From Paracentrotus lividus (Eukaryota; Echinodermata; Echinoidea; Camarodonta; Echinidae), in the NCBI GenBank assembly GCA_940671915.1, contig CALNVZ010000649.1:802262-866261 (forward strand): a stretch of 64,000 nucleotides of DNA, in the 5' to 3' direction. Below the pieces are notes generated by a model. That model searched no databases. It saw only the letters and a list, made by a program, of their open reading frames with translations, and was not told the origin of the DNA. Shown here in pieces: positions 36,146-48,174 of this stretch; position 1 is the stretch's first letter; each line of letters opens with the position of its first letter. The position numbers and the translations under genes were made by a program.

Positions 36146-36577
36146 CTTTAAGGGCCTGTCCCACAGAAGGCGTTTACAGTAGTGCCGGTGAGGCGAAAAC
36201 GTCCGGCCAGGCGAATCCGTCCGTCATGCGTACTTTACGTGCAAATATAAACGTAGCTAGCTCCATGCTCGGAATGGGATTGGCGCGATACTTTCAACTT
36301 TGAGAAAGAGGCCCAAGCATTAATCGATTATTTTAATGTTGAATACAGTTTCAGGGAATGTAAAATATAAAAATGTTGATAAAAATCTGATAATAAATCA
36401 ATCGTATAATGATAAGATAGGGAGCGAGAAAAGGAGTGAGATTGAATTGTGCTTGGTTTTTAACAGTGCATGCTATTGCTTTCCACTTTAAATTATGCAT
36501 GGCGGGCGGATTCTTGGTCGGACGTTTTCGCTTGTCACACCGGATCCACTCCTGTAAACAAGACCGTTAAAACCAAA
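36146..36577. mobile_element. foldback element between 25-bp direct repeats
   Basis: Inverted ends share GTTTACAG, GCGAAAACGTCCG and CGCCATGC-type sequence (36167-36225 against 36497-36558). GCAGTTGTAGACCAATACAT plus GTACC stands on both sides (36121-36145 and 36578-36602). Also present in copy B (47345-47826). Confidence 0.7.
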
Positions 36578-36715
36578 GCAGTTGTAGACCAATACATGTA
36601 CCTGTATCATTTTATGTTTGTCATTTTAAATGCTACAATAGATGTATTTATTATAACCTGGGTGAATTGGTTCATAAGATCTAGTTTAGTATGGGGTGTC
36701 AGATAATGTACTTAC

Positions 36716-36951
36716 TATATTCAATACGGTAGTGACATAAGTCTCTGTCTCTGTGGTGTATTCATCATACACTAGACTATCCACCACATAGAAGATCTCC
36801 AGGTACTTGGCGCCCAAGTACGGTCCAGTATAAACAAACTCATTGGCGGGAAGCTGTGCCCCAGTTGATCCCAATGTGTTACCGGCCGTTACTGGTGAAT
36901 TTAAGATGACAGGTATTGAGATATAACTAACGGAATATGGCGAGTTGCGAA
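36716..36951 (-). CDS. ADAMTS exon 6 (intact copy): linker and first part of catalytic domain
   Basis: A 236-base exon enters in phase 1, giving a phenylalanine with the T of exon 5, and ends in phase 0 before GTAAGT. After a linker of about 50 residues it reads AKYLEIFYVVDSLVYDEY, then YVTTVLNI. This matches the opening strand and helix of reprolysin domains (RYVETLVVAD...Y...NIV). I chose acceptor TTATAG at 36952 because it is the only nearby AG that keeps both phase and frame; the ORF stays open further upstream. Confidence 0.85.
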
Positions 36952-37958
36952 CTATAACGTAATTATAAAACTTCCTAAACTGCATACACTTCGCTTCAAC
37001 ACAGGCAGGCAAATGCACTTGGTAAGATATTTCACAATTTAGCAATCAATCAAAATTAAAGTACTTAGTCTTATGAGGGAGATGTATGAATTTTTAAGTT
37101 ATTGCTCACAAACTCTTTCAAAAGTCGTGGGGGCAGTCTGTATATCAGTAATCAAGTCAGGGTCCATGCATGACATATTGCAACTGAATTTGTCCGCAAT
37201 AGTAACTACCATAGAAACCATGTATTTAGGGGCCGCGTAGTGTTTTTGATTAAAAAATCCCAAATATGTGGTAATTTTTGCGATTTTGTACAAGTTTGCT
37301 GAGAAAAGTAAGGGGCTTCACCCCCGCCCTCCGGCTCCATGACCCCTGGTATTTGTTTGGCTTCTGAGCAATGGCAATCAATAAGTTCCATATAACCCGG
37401 GCCCAGAATACACGAATGTCATAATGAATAGACCAGTTAACTAAGTTATTATAATTTATCCGAGTTTCTTTCCTGTCGACATATTATTACAAGGTATTTT
37501 AGCAACCTGTAAAAAAATTAAATCCAGTTTGCGTACATTAGTTGTTTCTATGTCAGGCTATCCTCAGACAAACTTTCAGGTTGTCAAAAACCACCTTTGT
37601 TTAAAAATTATGCTTAAAATTTGAATATATTAGTAAACTGGTCTATTGTAATGTGACTACCACTACTACTACTACTATGATAATAAAGTCTTAGGAAGAG
37701 TTTAGCTAGGCATGTGTGAAAATTAAATTGTCATTGTGTAATGCAGCAAAGAATATTAGGCTCTCAAAGACAAAGGGGCCATACTTACCCCGGGGCCCTA
37801 ATTACCCCAGTCTCCCCTTATTATGTTATAACATCATAAAACTAACTGTCACTGCGCAGACGGGTATCTCAAGTCTTTCTTAGTAGACACTTTCAACACA
37901 AAGAGGTAAACGACATAATTGGCTACTAATTGGTGATGAGTGTTTGCACATTGCTTAG

Positions 37959-37969
37959 TAATAATAATG

Positions 37970-38054
<85 letters not shown>

Positions 38055-38062
38055 TGATGATA
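37959..38062. repeat. AAT trinucleotide microsatellite in intron 5
   Basis: About 34 AAT units with a few ATG interruptions, ending nine bases from the donor of exon 5. In copy B (49174-49268) the array is shorter and carries TAGA interruptions. Confidence 0.95.
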
Positions 38063-38071
38063 AAGTCTTAC

Positions 38072-38234
38072 ATTGCCCCACTGGACAGGGCGCACTCTCC
38101 TCACTGGATACACTGCGTTTATAAATGATATGAGGTCTGGTCGCATCTTCACTCTTTCTCTTCATTCGCCTGGTGTGGTCCTCTTTCAGAGGTTCAATGT
38201 ACAGCATCTCATTATTCAAAGACAACACCCCTTT
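38072..38234 (-). CDS. ADAMTS exon 5 (intact copy): end of propeptide, furin-type site
   Basis: A 163-base exon starts KGVLSLNNEMLYIEPLKEDH, then TRRMKRKSED and RPHIIYKRS, and ends in phase 1 at GTAAGA. YIEPL and HIIYKR are hallmarks of the end of ADAMTS propeptides. RMKR (residues about 194-197) fits the furin consensus RxKR; YKR at 209-211 is a weaker second candidate. The acceptor follows a good pyrimidine tract (TTTCTTTATTAACAG). The intron just downstream begins almost at once with a long ATT microsatellite. Confidence 0.88.
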
Positions 38235-38821
38235 CTGTTAATAAAGAAATTCATCTTTTGTCATCCTTCTTTCATAAATTAATGAATGAATATTGTGATT
38301 GTTAATTGCCGTTTTCAACGAGTGTAACATTCACGTACGGCTATTTGATATCCAGCGACAGAAATGTATGGGATTACAGCCTTTATCTGTTTATAGGCCA
38401 CTTGTAATTTGGGGAGCGTCGCGTAAGGTTGGCTTGGTTGCATTATATTTGAATAGAGTTCGCTACAGTTATGCAATGTTTCAAAGAAATCTCAGGCCTT
38501 TTTTTCAACTTTCCAAAACGGCACGTAACTTTGCCCAACTCTCCGCAATGTTGCTTCTCCTAACGTAATATTTATTAGAGTGATAACTTTGTGTAACCTT
38601 TCAGAACTCCCAAAGTGACACGGGGCGTTTTTAAGCGAGTGCTGTAGGCATAGGGCTAAACAGTTTGGTAACAAGTAGGACGAGCTAAATCAATCATAGG
38701 AGCAAATTCTTCTCCCCTATCATCTTCAAAGATCACGCAGAAATAAGACAAATTTGAATCCCCTTTGATCATTCTCACGCAGCCGATATTTCAAACAGGA
38801 TAATGAAATGTAAATACGTAC

Positions 38822-39114
38822 CAATCCATTGCATGTACTAAGGGCTCCTGTTGATCCGTTATGAGAGATAGATGTGGCGAAGAAGTGGCAGTCTCTGGAC
38901 TGAACCGGTTCTTTCCGGATCGTTCCGTCTGGTTGTAAGTACTCAACTTCTAGACCGGTTCTGAGAAGCCAACGGTTTTTCTCAAGGAGCACGTGATGCT
39001 CATCCTCGAAAGCTGTGAAGGTGACCTTGTGTGCCTCATTGTGATTGGGTGAATCTACGCTCCGCTTGGACATTTGCGCAGGACCGTGAAGCATCGGTAA
39101 GATGATGTCATATT
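38822..39114 (-). CDS. ADAMTS exon 4 (intact copy): main propeptide exon
   Basis: A 293-base exon enters in phase 1 and ends in phase 0 before GTACGT. It encodes about 98 residues of propeptide, including DEHHVLLEKNRWLL and a later CHFFATSISHNGSTGALSTC. The HHxLL...N..LL and GxxALSTCxGL patterns are characteristic of ADAM/ADAMTS propeptides, which keep the protease inactive and help it fold in the secretory pathway. Residues about 74-171 of the joined protein. Confidence 0.9.
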
Positions 39115-39712
39115 CTGGATATTATATTAAATCAAAACAAAACAAAACAAGCATGTCTCGATCATAGTTTGGGGCATAACTTTTTAAGCTTAGTTGATTT
39201 AAATGTCTTTTTGACAATCTTGTTTCTTCCACTAAAATATTCTGAAGATTCATGTGTATAGCATTGCCAAAGAACAGCTTGTCACACTAGTATTGGTCAG
39301 AACAGTCTTCATGTCCAAAATATCTGTATTTCATACTATTGTCAAGACGTGATCTAAATTTTGTATTTTAGATTCCACTTGTAAAACCATATTCAATCTC
39401 TTCTCAAAGTGTAAATAAAATGTGTTTAGCTCCCGTTACCTAGGCTCAGTTGACAAAATCTATTTGCGATAATTTCTCATAATGAATTTCGCACAATTTG
39501 TTGATTTAGAATTAGGGTTTCGTCAGTATATTTTATGGATTTGGATAATTAAATTTATGGTATTAGCAATAAATAAATAAATAAGTACAAAAATAAATCA
39601 TTTTACTGGTGATGTCTATTAAATTCAATTCATGGATCATGGATCATATCTTGCAATAAGTATTTTGGTATTGAGAAATGGTATTAACCTGATATTTATA
39701 TGAGATTCTCAC

Positions 39713-39773
39713 CTGTAATCGGTGCTTTCTTTGAGTATGAATGGAGTTCATCTTCAGTTAATATCCCGTGGAA
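39713..39773 (-). CDS. ADAMTS exon 3 (intact copy): propeptide
   Basis: A 61-base exon encodes FHGILTEDELHSYSKKAPIT plus the first base of the next codon; it enters in phase 0 and leaves in phase 1, with donor GTGAGA. Acceptor is CGTAG before TTCCACGGG. The single G carried over joins exon 4 to give a glutamate, so the phase fits both neighbours. Confidence 0.75.
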
Positions 39774-40077
39774 CTACGGAATCAAATTGGAGCAAAGGTA
39801 AGGTTAATCTTGTAATGTTGCTTTAAATATTCACAGCAATTCAATAATGTTAATTGGACAGTAGTTATCAGTAATCATGTTTAATATCCCTACTCCCGTG
39901 CTCCTCCTCCCCTATACCATCTCCAAGTCTCTTTCTCTCTCTCTTCCCCGAATCTTTTTTTGTTTGTCTCTCTGCCTTTTCCTCTTTCTTGCTTGTCATG
40001 ACTAGGTCTCTAATATTGTGGGTGTTTGCGTATGTTTCGTGCCATGAGGGTACAAATAAAATGGCAATAAAAAATAA

Positions 40078-41376
40078 TAGTAATAATAAAACAAAAATAA
40101 CACCCAGATTAAAATATTTCTAGACGCCGTTGCCATAGGCCCAAATTTAATAATGTACTGCAAAACAGTTTAATGCCATTTTGGTCCGCCAAATTGTAAC
40201 CGGTGCCTTATTATCGTTGTTATTTACTTTAGCAATAAAATTTTCCACATTTTTTCATATTTTGCTAAATAATCACGACCTGTTATTTTGGTGCAAATCC
40301 TCCTTAGCAACAGCGCAAAGGTATTTTTCTTCTCTAGGTTATTCTTTTTCTTCTTCTTTTTTTATTTTTTATTTATATTTTTTTAATTTTCCACTATATC
40401 AGAAACTTATAATATTGACATTACACCATGTTATTACATTCGTGTGATGAAGGCGTTTTTCTTGGCATATAAAGTGACTATTTCTTATGGATATCGCAAT
40501 GGACGACAACCCACTGTATAAAAAAAAAACTAATTTTTCGTACTAGTGATTACTACCTATTGTTTATATTTAGAAATATTGAAAATTTCATATTCTTTTT
40601 TATTTCAAACATTACATTTAAGTCCCATAAACTTACACATTCAAATATTATTTAAATGAATGAAGTATAATTACGTAAGCTTGTTGAGTACGATTAAATC
40701 AGACAAGGTCTAAGTAATTGGTGAGTTGTTTCTACTCAAATCTTTATATTGTAGAATAAAATTGATGCATTGCGTATGTCTTAGTAGTAAATAATCAATA
40801 ACGCCCACTTATAGGAACACTTTTATTATTGTATACTCAAATCATTCAACGTTTTTCAGGTTTTGCGTGAAACAATATGCAAATGGGTGGACCTATGTAA
40901 AAAAAAAACAATAATTCCTTCATGATGTTTTTAATGAATAATTTTCCCAAAATTCAGAAAGATAAAAAGAAACAAAGCAAAAACAAAAAAAAAACAGTAA
41001 TATGGAAATTTTCATAATTTTTTTTTCTCGAGAAAAATAAGTTTAGAAATGTAACATCACAAAAACTACCATTTGGGCAATTCCAAGAGTAGTTTCGTAA
41101 CACTTTATGGTACACTGAATTCTAAAGATTGCTTCTACATGCTTTGGATTTATTTTTCAAATTTTGTTGTCAATATCTATAAGACATAAACTACTAACAC
41201 ATCATCAAACAGAATCACGAGGCACGTTCAATAAGTACTAACATGAGCTTAAACTTTGTTAGTTACGTTACAAAAGTGGACATGGTTATTTGAGGACAGA
41301 CTTTGTCCCTGAAGTTTCTGCAAACCACGTTCAACTAAAACAAACTGTGACATTTATGTTATTGCTGATGAGTCAG
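40078..41376. repeat. 1.3 kb tandem duplication, unit 1 (block copy A)
   Basis: From TAGTAATAATAAAACAAAAA to GCTGATGAGTCAG; followed directly by unit 2 with a few percent difference. No coding content. Confidence 0.92.
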
Positions 41377-42668
41377 TAGTAATAATAAACAAAAATAACA
41401 CCCAGATTAAAATATTTCTAGACGCCGTTGCCATAGGCCCAAATTTAATGATGTACTGCAAAACAGTTTAATGTCATTTTGGTCCGCCAAATTGTAACCG
41501 GTGCCTTATTATAGTTGTTATTTACTTTAGCAATAAAATTTTCCACATTTTTCATATTTTGCTAAATAATCACGACCTGTTATTTTGGTGCAAATCCTCC
41601 TTAGCAACGGCGCAAAGATATCTTTCTTCTCTAGGTTATTTTTTTTTCTTCTTTTTTTTTTTTTTTATTATATATTTTTAAATTTTCCACTATATTAGAA
41701 ACTTATAATATTGACATTACACCATGTTAATCATTCGTGTGATGAAGGCGTTTTTTCTTGGCATATAAAGTGACTATTTCTTATGGATATCGCAATGGAC
41801 GACAACCCACTGTATAAAAAAAACAACTAATTTTTCGTGCTAGTGATTACTACCTATTGTTTATATTTAGAAATAATTGAAATTTTCATATTCTTTTTTA
41901 TTTCAAACATTACATTTAAGTCCATAAACTTACACATTCAAATATTATTTAAATGAATGAAGTATAATTACGTAACTTGTTGAGTACGATTAAATCAGAC
42001 AAGGTCTAAGTAATTGGTGAGTTGTTTCTACTCAAATCTTTATATTGTAGAATAAAATTGATGCATTGCGTATGTCTTAGTAGTAAATAATCATAACACC
42101 CACTTATAGGACACTTTTGTTATTGTATACTCAAATCATTCAACCTTTTTTCAAGTTTTTGGTGAAACAATATGCAAATGGGTGGACCTATGTATAAAAA
42201 AAAACAATAATTCCTTCATGATTTTATTAATGTATATATTTCCCAAAATTCAGAATGATAAAAAGAAACAAAGCAAAAACAAAACAAAAAACAGTAATAT
42301 GGAAATTTTCATTATTTTTTTTCAAGAAAATAAGTTTAGAAATACTAACATCACAAAAACTACATTTGGGCAATTCCAAGAGTAGTTTCGTAACGCTTTA
42401 TGGTACACTGAATTCTAAAGATTGTTCTACATGCTTTGGATTTATTTTTCAAATTTTGTTGTCAATATCTATAAGACATAAGCTACTTCACATCATCAAA
42501 CAGAATCACGAGGCATGTTTCAATAAGTATAACATGAGCTTAAACTTTGGTTAGTTACGTTACCAAAAGTGGACATGGTTATTTGAGGACAGACTTTGTC
42601 CCTGAAGTTTCTGCAAACCACGTTCAATAAAGCAAACTGTGACATTTATGTTATTGCTGATGAGTCAG
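41377..42668. repeat. 1.3 kb tandem duplication, unit 2 (block copy A)
   Basis: Second unit; marker differences from unit 1 (AATGATGTACTGC, AATGTCATTTTGG) are shared with unit 2 of block copy B. Confidence 0.92.
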
Positions 42669-43481
42669 CAAAATCATTTCATACATAACATACCATGAAT
42701 AGCTTGATATTTTTCTATAGAAACAACAAAATCATGGCTAGTTACGTACGTTAGTACGTTGCATTTTCCCTTGTCATTCACCCCTTGTAATCGATTAAAT
42801 GTCTCAATGAATTATAGAAATGTGTTCATCTTTTTCTTTTAGCGGAATTTGTGAAAGAAATATTAAATGAACCTTGTGTAAATGCATTTTAGTGACATGT
42901 ATTGTCCCCGTCCCACATGTAAAACTCTAATAAGGGTTTGATATGTTGATGAAGTCAAGGTAATTTTTGTTTAAATTAGATTTGAAAGACCTTTGTTATT
43001 CACGATCATCCATGACATTATAGATTAGCGATAATTAACTTAGGAGACAGACTTCTATTTCCGAAAAATGTCCAATGATCCATGAAATTGCTCATTTCTA
43101 TGATTTACTGGTTTTTACATAAAAGAAGGGTTTTTATTCCACAATCAATTTTAAAATAACTTCGCATAAAGTTCACAGGATCAGGGTTATTATTGTGGTT
43201 TGCCACTACACCACATTATAATTTGTTGAACTTACATCATCGTCTTTGGTAAGCCGTTTTTGTTAGCCGTCTGAAAAAATTATAGGGTCTACTAAAATCA
43301 TAATGCGCGCGCTGAACTATATTAATTCTATATAATTTACTTAATCCAGCATTTTTACTGTTACGGGAACGTTGTTTACTTTGCCTTTACAGTCTGTATC
43401 AAATAAAATGGATGCTGTGTGTTACTTTACATTACCATTATTACATGATGACTAGACGTATGCCTGACATGAGAAACTTAC

Positions 43482-43568
43482 TTTAAAAGTCTGTATAGAG
43501 GTGGTCTCGTAACGTGGAAATTCCTGTTCGGGAACAATTTGATGCGATATTTTCTCAATACCAAGTCC
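43482..43568 (-). CDS. ADAMTS exon 2 (intact copy): early propeptide
   Basis: An 87-base, phase 0-0 exon encodes 29 residues beginning GLGIEKISHQIVPEQEFP and ending SIQTFK before donor GTAAGT. The IVPEQEFPRYE segment resembles the early propeptide of reprolysins. The acceptor is TTTAG directly before GGACTTGG. Just outside the exon the sequence becomes a MITE-like end (43570 onward), so homology with the second copy stops exactly at this splice site. Frame is intact here and broken in the copy at 56035-56122. Confidence 0.75.
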
Positions 43569-43569
43569 C

Positions 43570-43870
43570 TAAAGGTGCCCTCACACTACGGCGTGTTGAG
43601 CTAACGTTTGACAGCGTTCTTGGAATTTGTGTGTACGTTCCAAAACGTTGCTACTCGTTAACCATACGCAATTAGTCGTTGCTGAACGCAAATGTACGCT
43701 GAGATAAATTCATAATTTATTACACGTTCACCAGTTTTTAGCGTTTTCTAGCGCGTAACAACGCACTTATCAATAGTCTTATGCGCTGGCATTAGCAGTG
43801 TGAACGTTAAGCGCGTTGGTAGGTCGTTCCCTTTCGTTCTCTATTCGTTCCTGGTCGTCCAAACGCGTCT
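43570..43870. mobile_element. MITE-like end at the exon 2 acceptor, partial
   Basis: Starts AGGTGCCCTCACACTACGGC and is rich in AACGTT, AACGC and GCGTT words. The matching right terminus is not clear, so the element may be truncated. Block copy B lacks it. Confidence 0.45.
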
Positions 43871-45826
43871 AATCTATCTCGGAATTTTTTCAATCATGGT
43901 TTATTACTTTTTTTCTTCATTTTTATCAATATCTTTGAATGCATCGATTTTTTCCTCCTCGATTAAAAAAAAAAAACAACAACAATGATATATCTTGCTA
44001 TTATGTCGGGAAGAGATTATGGAGTAATCAATCGACATTATTCAATATAACTAAATGGTCTCTAATCTTTATTTCATTTGGAATTACTATATTATATGAT
44101 GTTATATTATCAATAATACTTGAATGCTGCGAGCGCCTTTCAGAGTCGCCTCACTAAAGCCTGGTATAGTGTTAACATAAAAGCCCTTATAAACACGAAG
44201 TATATACATGTTATAAAGTGATACTAATGTAACTATTATTAGTAATACTCTAATCATGCCATTGAAATATGTTTGGAAAGATTTTCGTCAAGTGGTAATT
44301 TATGTAATATTTTTTTTTTTAAGAAAACAAACCTTCATATTGTTGGTTAAGAAAAAAATTATTATGATGTATCTAGGAAAGGTAATAAACCAAAAGCCTT
44401 GGACCAACGGAAGAATGAGAAAACGGAAAGAAAACACAGATAAGGAGAACTGGGTAGCAAAAGGAAAGAGAGGTAAAAAAGAGAATGAAAAACAGCAACA
44501 AGAAACAGACAGAAAGAAGAGAGAGAAGAGAGAGAGAGAGAGAAAGGGAAGAAGGAAAAAGAGATAACGAATGAATATAATATAACGGGAGAGAGTGGAA
44601 GATGAAAATGGGTAAAAGAAACTAAAAAGAACATTATTGAGTAATTGAGATATGAAACTCAAAAAAGTTTTTATAATAGACACAAAGTCGTTTGAAACAA
44701 CAAGTAACATTGTGCAAAACATTTTTTTCCCTTTTTGTTTGTGGGGGGGGGGGTGGGGTGTGGGGAAGCTTTGTTATCTCTAATTTAGGCACACAATTTG
44801 TTATTCATTGATAGTATCATTGTATTGGCATGTTTAAAGTGTTGACACAGTCAATGCATTCTGATAAATGCATGAACAGTTTGTTTCCTTTTTTGTCTTT
44901 TTTTCCTATTGATCCTGAAGGTGTTATGCCCTCATAATTATGATTTTTTTTTTTTTTTGAGCACTTAATTTATTTCAAATAAATTGATGGGTGAAAAAAA
45001 AATCAGCTTGCACTTTTTTAAATCAAGATGATCCAAATAAATGGATCGGCTTGTTTCAATATTAGAAAAATATACTTTTTTATAATTTCTCAACCCCTAA
45101 TCAAGCGACGGGGTCAACACTCTTTACACTACATCTCACTCATACAATATTAGAGTGTATAAGATGTTTTCTTGAGAAAGAAAACATTACATTTTAACTA
45201 CACTGTTGGTCAAAAGGTTGGATTTTTTTTATTGATCCACACATAAATAATTTTGATGTTTATTTTTATTATTTGTTTAATATTGGATTTTCCTAAACCA
45301 TGACCGGGTATGAATAATGAAAAAAAGTACTTCATCCACCACAATAACCCATTCTGGCAACTTTTTTTTGACTTCCTAAAAGCCCCCTCGTGCTATCCAT
45401 GAATCGCTTTTGAGTGTAGGTTGCTATTGGTCTTATACTAGGTTTAAAAAACAATGGTTTCTTGTCTAAGTGAGGGGTTGAATCAAAAAAGTGGACTGTA
45501 AAGAATAATAAATAACTAAAAATATTCTACCGTTATGGTAAAAACAAAAGAGGAGAAAAAACCTTTAACAATCAATTGTTATTTTTCTTCATTTTTTTTT
45601 CGTCTAAGAAATAACCATAGAAGTAGTGGATCCAGGATTTTGAAATACGAGTGGTGCTCACTGAAAATTTGAGTAAAAACATAGGTGCAGGCGAAATTTT
45701 CCAATTTTAACAATATACAGTCAATCATTTTTTTTAAATCAAAGAGGGGTGCGGGTCTCCTGCGCCCCCGTCTGGATCCGCCACTGCAAAGGTCCCGAGA
45801 GTTGAGACGGGACCGCAGTTATGTCG
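43870..45826. other. sequence without counterpart, up to the second N gap
   Basis: Holds a GA-rich stretch (44410-44570), poly-G/T runs (44740) and AT-rich DNA. Near 45630-45780 lies GTGGATCCAGGATTTTGAAA... and CTGGATCCGCCACTGCAAAG, a repeat related to 63815-63900. No gene seen. The lysine/arginine-rich plus frame at 44256-44567 follows the GA tract. Confidence 0.55.
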
Positions 45827-45851
45827 NNNNNNNNNNNNNNNNNNNNNNNNN
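45827..45851. other. assembly gap (25 N), second
   Basis: A run of exactly 25 N. Sequence after it (from 45863) matches 34553 onward for about 9-10 kb. The 2.26 kb just before the gap (43569-45826) has no counterpart after it. Confidence 0.97.
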
Positions 45852-45924
45852 AGAGAGAGAATGGATATGAATATATAACATGATAAACCGGTAATGAAAG
45901 TTGTAAATATTCAAGATATCTTAC

Positions 45925-46014
45925 TCTTATATCTGGCGTCATTGAAATAAGCAGACGGACAACTGACATTCTCATACTGATATCGAGGGTAGGATCTGCA
46001 TATCTTCTGCTCAT
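45925..46014 (-). CDS. ADAMTS exon 7, second assembly copy
   Basis: Same length and protein as 34608-34697 with synonymous changes in the VVR codons. It lies only about 75 bases from the second N gap, at the start of the duplicated block. Confidence 0.72.
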
Positions 46015-47939
46015 CTGTGTATCAGAGGGGACAAGGGGTTGTTAAAACTGGTAGTGTTTAGGCGAGGTTGGTTGAATGTATTGTCGCGTCTGTCGCCAAA
46101 AAATACATATCAATATTCAGTTCGCCGCTGGAATTTGAACAAGTTAAACAATAGGTTGACGTCAATGACCGTAGCCTGTCTTCTCTTGTCGCGACAAAGT
46201 GCTATCGTAGATTGTCGCCAGATATCTCATGTTTAGCGGCCTGGAACGACGGCCAGTTGTAGTGTGCGTGCTAGAGCGTACGTTGTACGTACTACCAAAC
46301 AAACGGCCAGTGAAATTTTAAGCTGCTGCGGCCTTTGTCGCACTCAATTCACCCAAATCAGGATCGGCTCCTATTCAAATATTGTAGAGTCGCCGCAAAT
46401 TTCAACAATCACCACGACCGAAATTATGATGGGCGTCTCAGGACGATCACGAACCTAAGCGACAGGCCGCGCGTCAGGTAGAAAACACTCAATCGCCTGT
46501 TACGGTCGGAAGGATCGCCACAGTGCGCAAGTTCATATTCGGTTGATTTTAAGCTGCGACAAGAGAAGTTCAGCCGCGAGATACGCGAAGGTCTAGGCTA
46601 TTGAATTCCCGAAACGAGCTTTTGTTAGTCTATTGTTTGTGTGGGAGCAAGCCTTTGTCGTAGCCTTCCGTAGACAGAGTCGCTGGTACATATGGCCTAC
46701 GGTCACTACGATTCTGACACGATTCTGAAAGGTTCTAGCAGGTGTAGGTTGTCGCCCAACGATTGTCTTCTGTGGGACAGGCCGTTTATTATGTGGTGGC
46801 TAAAACATGTGGTATGTGCAGAGTGTAATTTTCTACAACGGGTTTTGTAGAAGAAAAAAAATCTACGTTGCGCGTAGCCCTACTACGAAGAAAATTATTG
46901 TAATACTTTTCCTACAGAAAAGGAAAAAAATGCAGAAAATGACCAAGGCGGCTGCATGGATCGCATGTGCAGAGTAAAGGACCTGTCCCACAGAAATTAG
47001 CAATCGTTGAATGGCGACAGCATACGAACTAGCTGTCGCCACCATGCGCGGGTCAAATCGCAGCCTACGAACTACATTGCCTGCGTAAAACATGAGACAT
47101 CTGGCGAAAAGCTCCGATAACACGTTGTCGTGACAAGAGAAGACAGGCAACGATCATTGGCGTCAACCTCACTGACACCGGCTATTGTTTAACTCGTTGA
47201 AAACTAGCGGCGAACTGAAGTTTGCTACGTCTCTTTTTTCGACAGACGCAATAATTCACGAATTGAAAGGCGATTGGACGCGCACATGGTGGCGACAGGT
47301 AGTTCGTAGGTTATGGCCACAACGATCGCCTTCTGTGGGACAGGCAGTTGTAGACCAATACATGTACCCTTTAAGGGCCTGTCCCACAGAAGGCGTTTAC
47401 AGTAGTGCCGGTGAGGCGAAAACGTCCGGCCAGGCGAATCCGTCCGTCATGCGTACTTTACGTGCAAATATAAACGTAGCTAGCTCATGCTCGGAATGGG
47501 ATTGGCGCGATACTTTCAACTTTGAGAAAGAGCCCAAGCATTAATCGATTATTTTAATGTTGAATACAGTTTCAGGGAATGTAAAATATAAAAATGTTGA
47601 TAAAAATCTGATAATAAATCAATCGTATAATGATAAGATAGGGAGCGAGAAAAGGAGTGAGATTGAATTGTGCTTGGTTTTTACACAGTGCATGCTATTG
47701 CTTTCCACTTTAAATTATGCATGGCGGGCGGATTCTCCTGGTCGGACGTTTTCGCTTGTCACACCGGATCCACTCCTGTAAACAAGACCGTTAAAACCAA
47801 AGCAGTTGTAGACCAATACATGTACCTGTATCATTTTATGTTTGTCATTTTAAATGCTACAATAGATGTATTTATTATAACCTGGGTGAATTGGTTCATA
47901 GGATCTAGTTTAGTATGGGGTGTCAGATAATGTACTTAC

Positions 47940-48174
47940 TATATTCAATACGGTAGTGACATAAGTCTCTGTCTCTGTGGTGTATTCATCATACACTAGA
48001 CTATCCACCACATAGAAGATCTCCAGGTACTTGGCGCCCAAGTACGGTCCAGTATAAACAAACTCATTGGCGGGAAGCTGTGCCCCAGTTGATCCCAATG
48101 TGTTACCGGCCGTTACTGGTGAATTTAAGATGACAGGTATTAGATATAACTAACGGAATATGGCGAGTTGCGAA
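47940..48174 (-). pseudogene. ADAMTS exon 6, second assembly copy with one deletion
   Basis: Aligns with 36716-36951 but is 235 bases, having lost one G in the GTATTGAGAT tract, so the N-terminal linker is out of frame with the catalytic part. The catalytic part itself is unchanged. Confidence 0.7.

Larger units (their letters stand above)
34553..43568. repeat. duplicated block 2, copy A (frame-intact exons 2-7)
   Basis: Co-linear with 45863-56122. All six exons keep the expected lengths (90, 236, 163, 293, 61, 87). The block begins within two bases of the right target duplication of the 33582-34549 element and ends at the exon 2 acceptor. Confidence 0.92.

Noticed and set aside
37099-37293. 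Minus frame with FSCNMSCMDPDLITDIQTAP
   Set aside because: Looked like an exon between exons 5 and 6, but no acceptor fits the phase 1 of exon 5, the second copy has indels there, and exon 6 joins exon 5 directly in frame.
37926-38228. Leucine run after HIIYKR in exon 5
   Set aside because: The leucines are translation of the AAT microsatellite beyond the GTAAGA donor; the exon ends before it.
44256-44722. Lysine/arginine-rich plus frame and its minus shadow
   Set aside because: Purely GA-rich repeat composition; no motif, and the block has no counterpart copy to test conservation.
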